64,000 bases of DNA, taken from Mesorhizobium sp. M7A.F.Ca.US.008.03.1.1 (GTDB taxonomy: Bacteria > Pseudomonadota > Alphaproteobacteria > Rhizobiales > Rhizobiaceae). This document shows, in pieces, positions 63,236 to 64,000 of the stretch (positions are counted from its first letter, which is position 1; every line of letters starts with the position of its first letter). The notes below the pieces were generated by a model that was not told the origin of the DNA, searched no databases, and saw nothing but the letters and a program-made list of their open reading frames with translations. Where the stretch lies: NCBI RefSeq assembly GCF_003997495.1, contig NZ_RZRU01000002.1, positions 1 through 64,000 of the forward strand, written 5' to 3'. The translations under genes and the position numbers were made by a program.

Positions 63236-64000
63236 TCAGGCCATCGCGGCGGCGCTGCGCCGTGCCCTCCAGAACAGCAGCCCGATCGCCAGAATGTTCA
63301 GCAGATTCCAGGCGATGCCGTTCAGGAAGGCAGCGGCATAGGAGCCGGTCAAATCATAGATCCAGCCTGACATCCAGCCGCCGATCGCCATGCCGAAGAT
63401 GGTCGCCATCATGACGATGCCGATACGCTGGCCGGCCTCCCTGGCCGGCATGTAATCGCGCACGATGATCGCGTAGCAAGGCACGATGCCGCCCTGCGAC
63501 AGGCCGAACACCAGCGACACCACATAGAGCGAGGCAAGCCCGTCGAACGGGATGTAGAACAGCAGCGACAGGCACTGCAGCACCGAGCCGATCATCAATG
63601 TCCACACGGCGCCGATACGGTCGGCGAGGAAGCCGGACGCCAGCCGGCTGACGACGCCGCCCGCCATCATGATCGACAGCATGTCGGCGCCATGTGCGAC
63701 GCCGTAGCCAAGGTCCATGCAATAGGCGACGATATGCACTTGCGGCATCGACATCGCCACGCAGCAGCCGAGCCCGGCGACGACCAGCAGCACCTGCAAG
63801 GCCGCCGGCGACAGCGAGATCGGCTGCACCGACCGGCTTCCGGGCGAACCCGCGGCGAGCGCCTCCGGGGCACCGCGCCGCAGCATCAGCACCAGCGGGA
63901 CCATGGTGACCAGGCAGAAGATGCCGATTGCCGCATAAGTGAAGCGCCAGCCCTCCGCCTTCATCAGCGTCGGCATGATGGTCGGCCATAACGCCCCGGC
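63236..64000 (-). CDS. MFS transporter, partial (N-terminus beyond the window)
   Basis: The last 255 residues of a major facilitator superfamily transporter; the frame stays open to the window edge. It shows at least eight membrane segments, including FTYAAIGIFCLVTMVPLVLML, LSIMMAGGVVSRLASGFLADRIG (the cytoplasmic-loop motif of the second half) and GIVMMATIFGMAIGGWMSGW. It belongs with oxalate/formate- or monocarboxylate-like carriers in general look, but the substrate is not known. It may be transcribed separately from the LacI gene 180 bp away. Confidence 0.85.
   Translation of the reverse strand, partial: AGALWPTIMPTLMKAEGWRFTYAAIGIFCLVTMVPLVLMLRRGAPEALAAGSPGSRSVQPISLSPAALQVLLVVAGLGCCVAMSMPQVHIVAYCMDLGYGVAHGADMLSIMMAGGVVSRLASGFLADRIGAVWTLMIGSVLQCLSLLFYIPFDGLASLYVVSLVFGLSQGGIVPCYAIIVRDYMPAREAGQRIGIVMMATIFGMAIGGWMSGWIYDLTGSYAAAFLNGIAWNLLNILAIGLLFWRARRSAAAMA

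Overview
The window looks like a chromosomal segment of an alphaproteobacterium of the order Rhizobiales, most likely Mesorhizobium or a close relative. That placement is inferred from the GC-rich coding bias, the family mix (reductive pyrimidine catabolism genes, a TMA-methyltransferase-like gene beside a dimethylglycine-dehydrogenase-like gene, Tat-exported peptide-binding protein, otsBA) and the palindromic intergenic elements near 45.4 and 47.7 kb. No rRNA, tRNA, CRISPR array, phage or transposase gene was seen. It reads as ordinary core and accessory metabolism, almost all on the minus strand up to 39.6 kb and mixed afterwards.

Layout. 0-3.6 kb: end of reductive pyrimidine catabolism (N-carbamoyl-beta-alanine amidohydrolase, beta-alanine-type aminotransferase) with a divergent RutR-like TetR regulator. 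3.6-6.2 kb: an XRE/MmyB-type regulator divergent from two short-chain dehydrogenases. 6.2-12.5 kb: glycosyltransferase, glycogen-debranching-type glucosidase, a membrane-anchored trehalose-6-phosphate synthase, its phosphatase and a small orphan protein. 12.6-14.1 kb: Rrf2 regulator, AhpD-like protein and DoxX. 14.2-16.9 kb: preTA, the first step of pyrimidine reduction. Both pyrimidine blocks carry a TTGACCA-N2-TGGTCAA-like box, so the RutR homologue probably coordinates them. 17-19.8 kb: ChaC-like, VOC, a small secreted protein, DoxX. 19.8-23.9 kb: a methylamine or betaine demethylation pair. 24-31.3 kb: a lytic transglycosylase-like lipoprotein and a complete peptide-type ABC transporter.

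31.6-48.6 kb is an envelope block: tamA-tamB (TamB carries an internal duplication of about 620 residues), divergent from an alpha-2-macroglobulin with a PAN domain, then pbpC and a VanX-like dipeptidase whose apparent start lies inside a 155-bp inverted-repeat element. 48.8-55.2 kb is a sulfate uptake locus: sbp-cysT-cysW-cysA, a vapBC toxin-antitoxin pair, a second sbp and a Cys-rich Rrf2 regulator. 55.3-56.5 kb encodes an LpxL-like acyltransferase homologue lacking the catalytic histidine. 56.5-63.1 kb is a LacI-controlled ribose-type sugar ABC operon ending in gluconokinase. The window ends inside an MFS transporter.

No wholly new system is evident. The most informative leads are the RutR-box pair, the TamB duplication, the repeat-derived dipeptidase start, the His-less acyltransferase, the non-pyrrolysine MttB pair and the Cys-cluster Rrf2 protein beside sulfate uptake. 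All motif and coordinate statements are from reading the sequence by eye; no database search was run.
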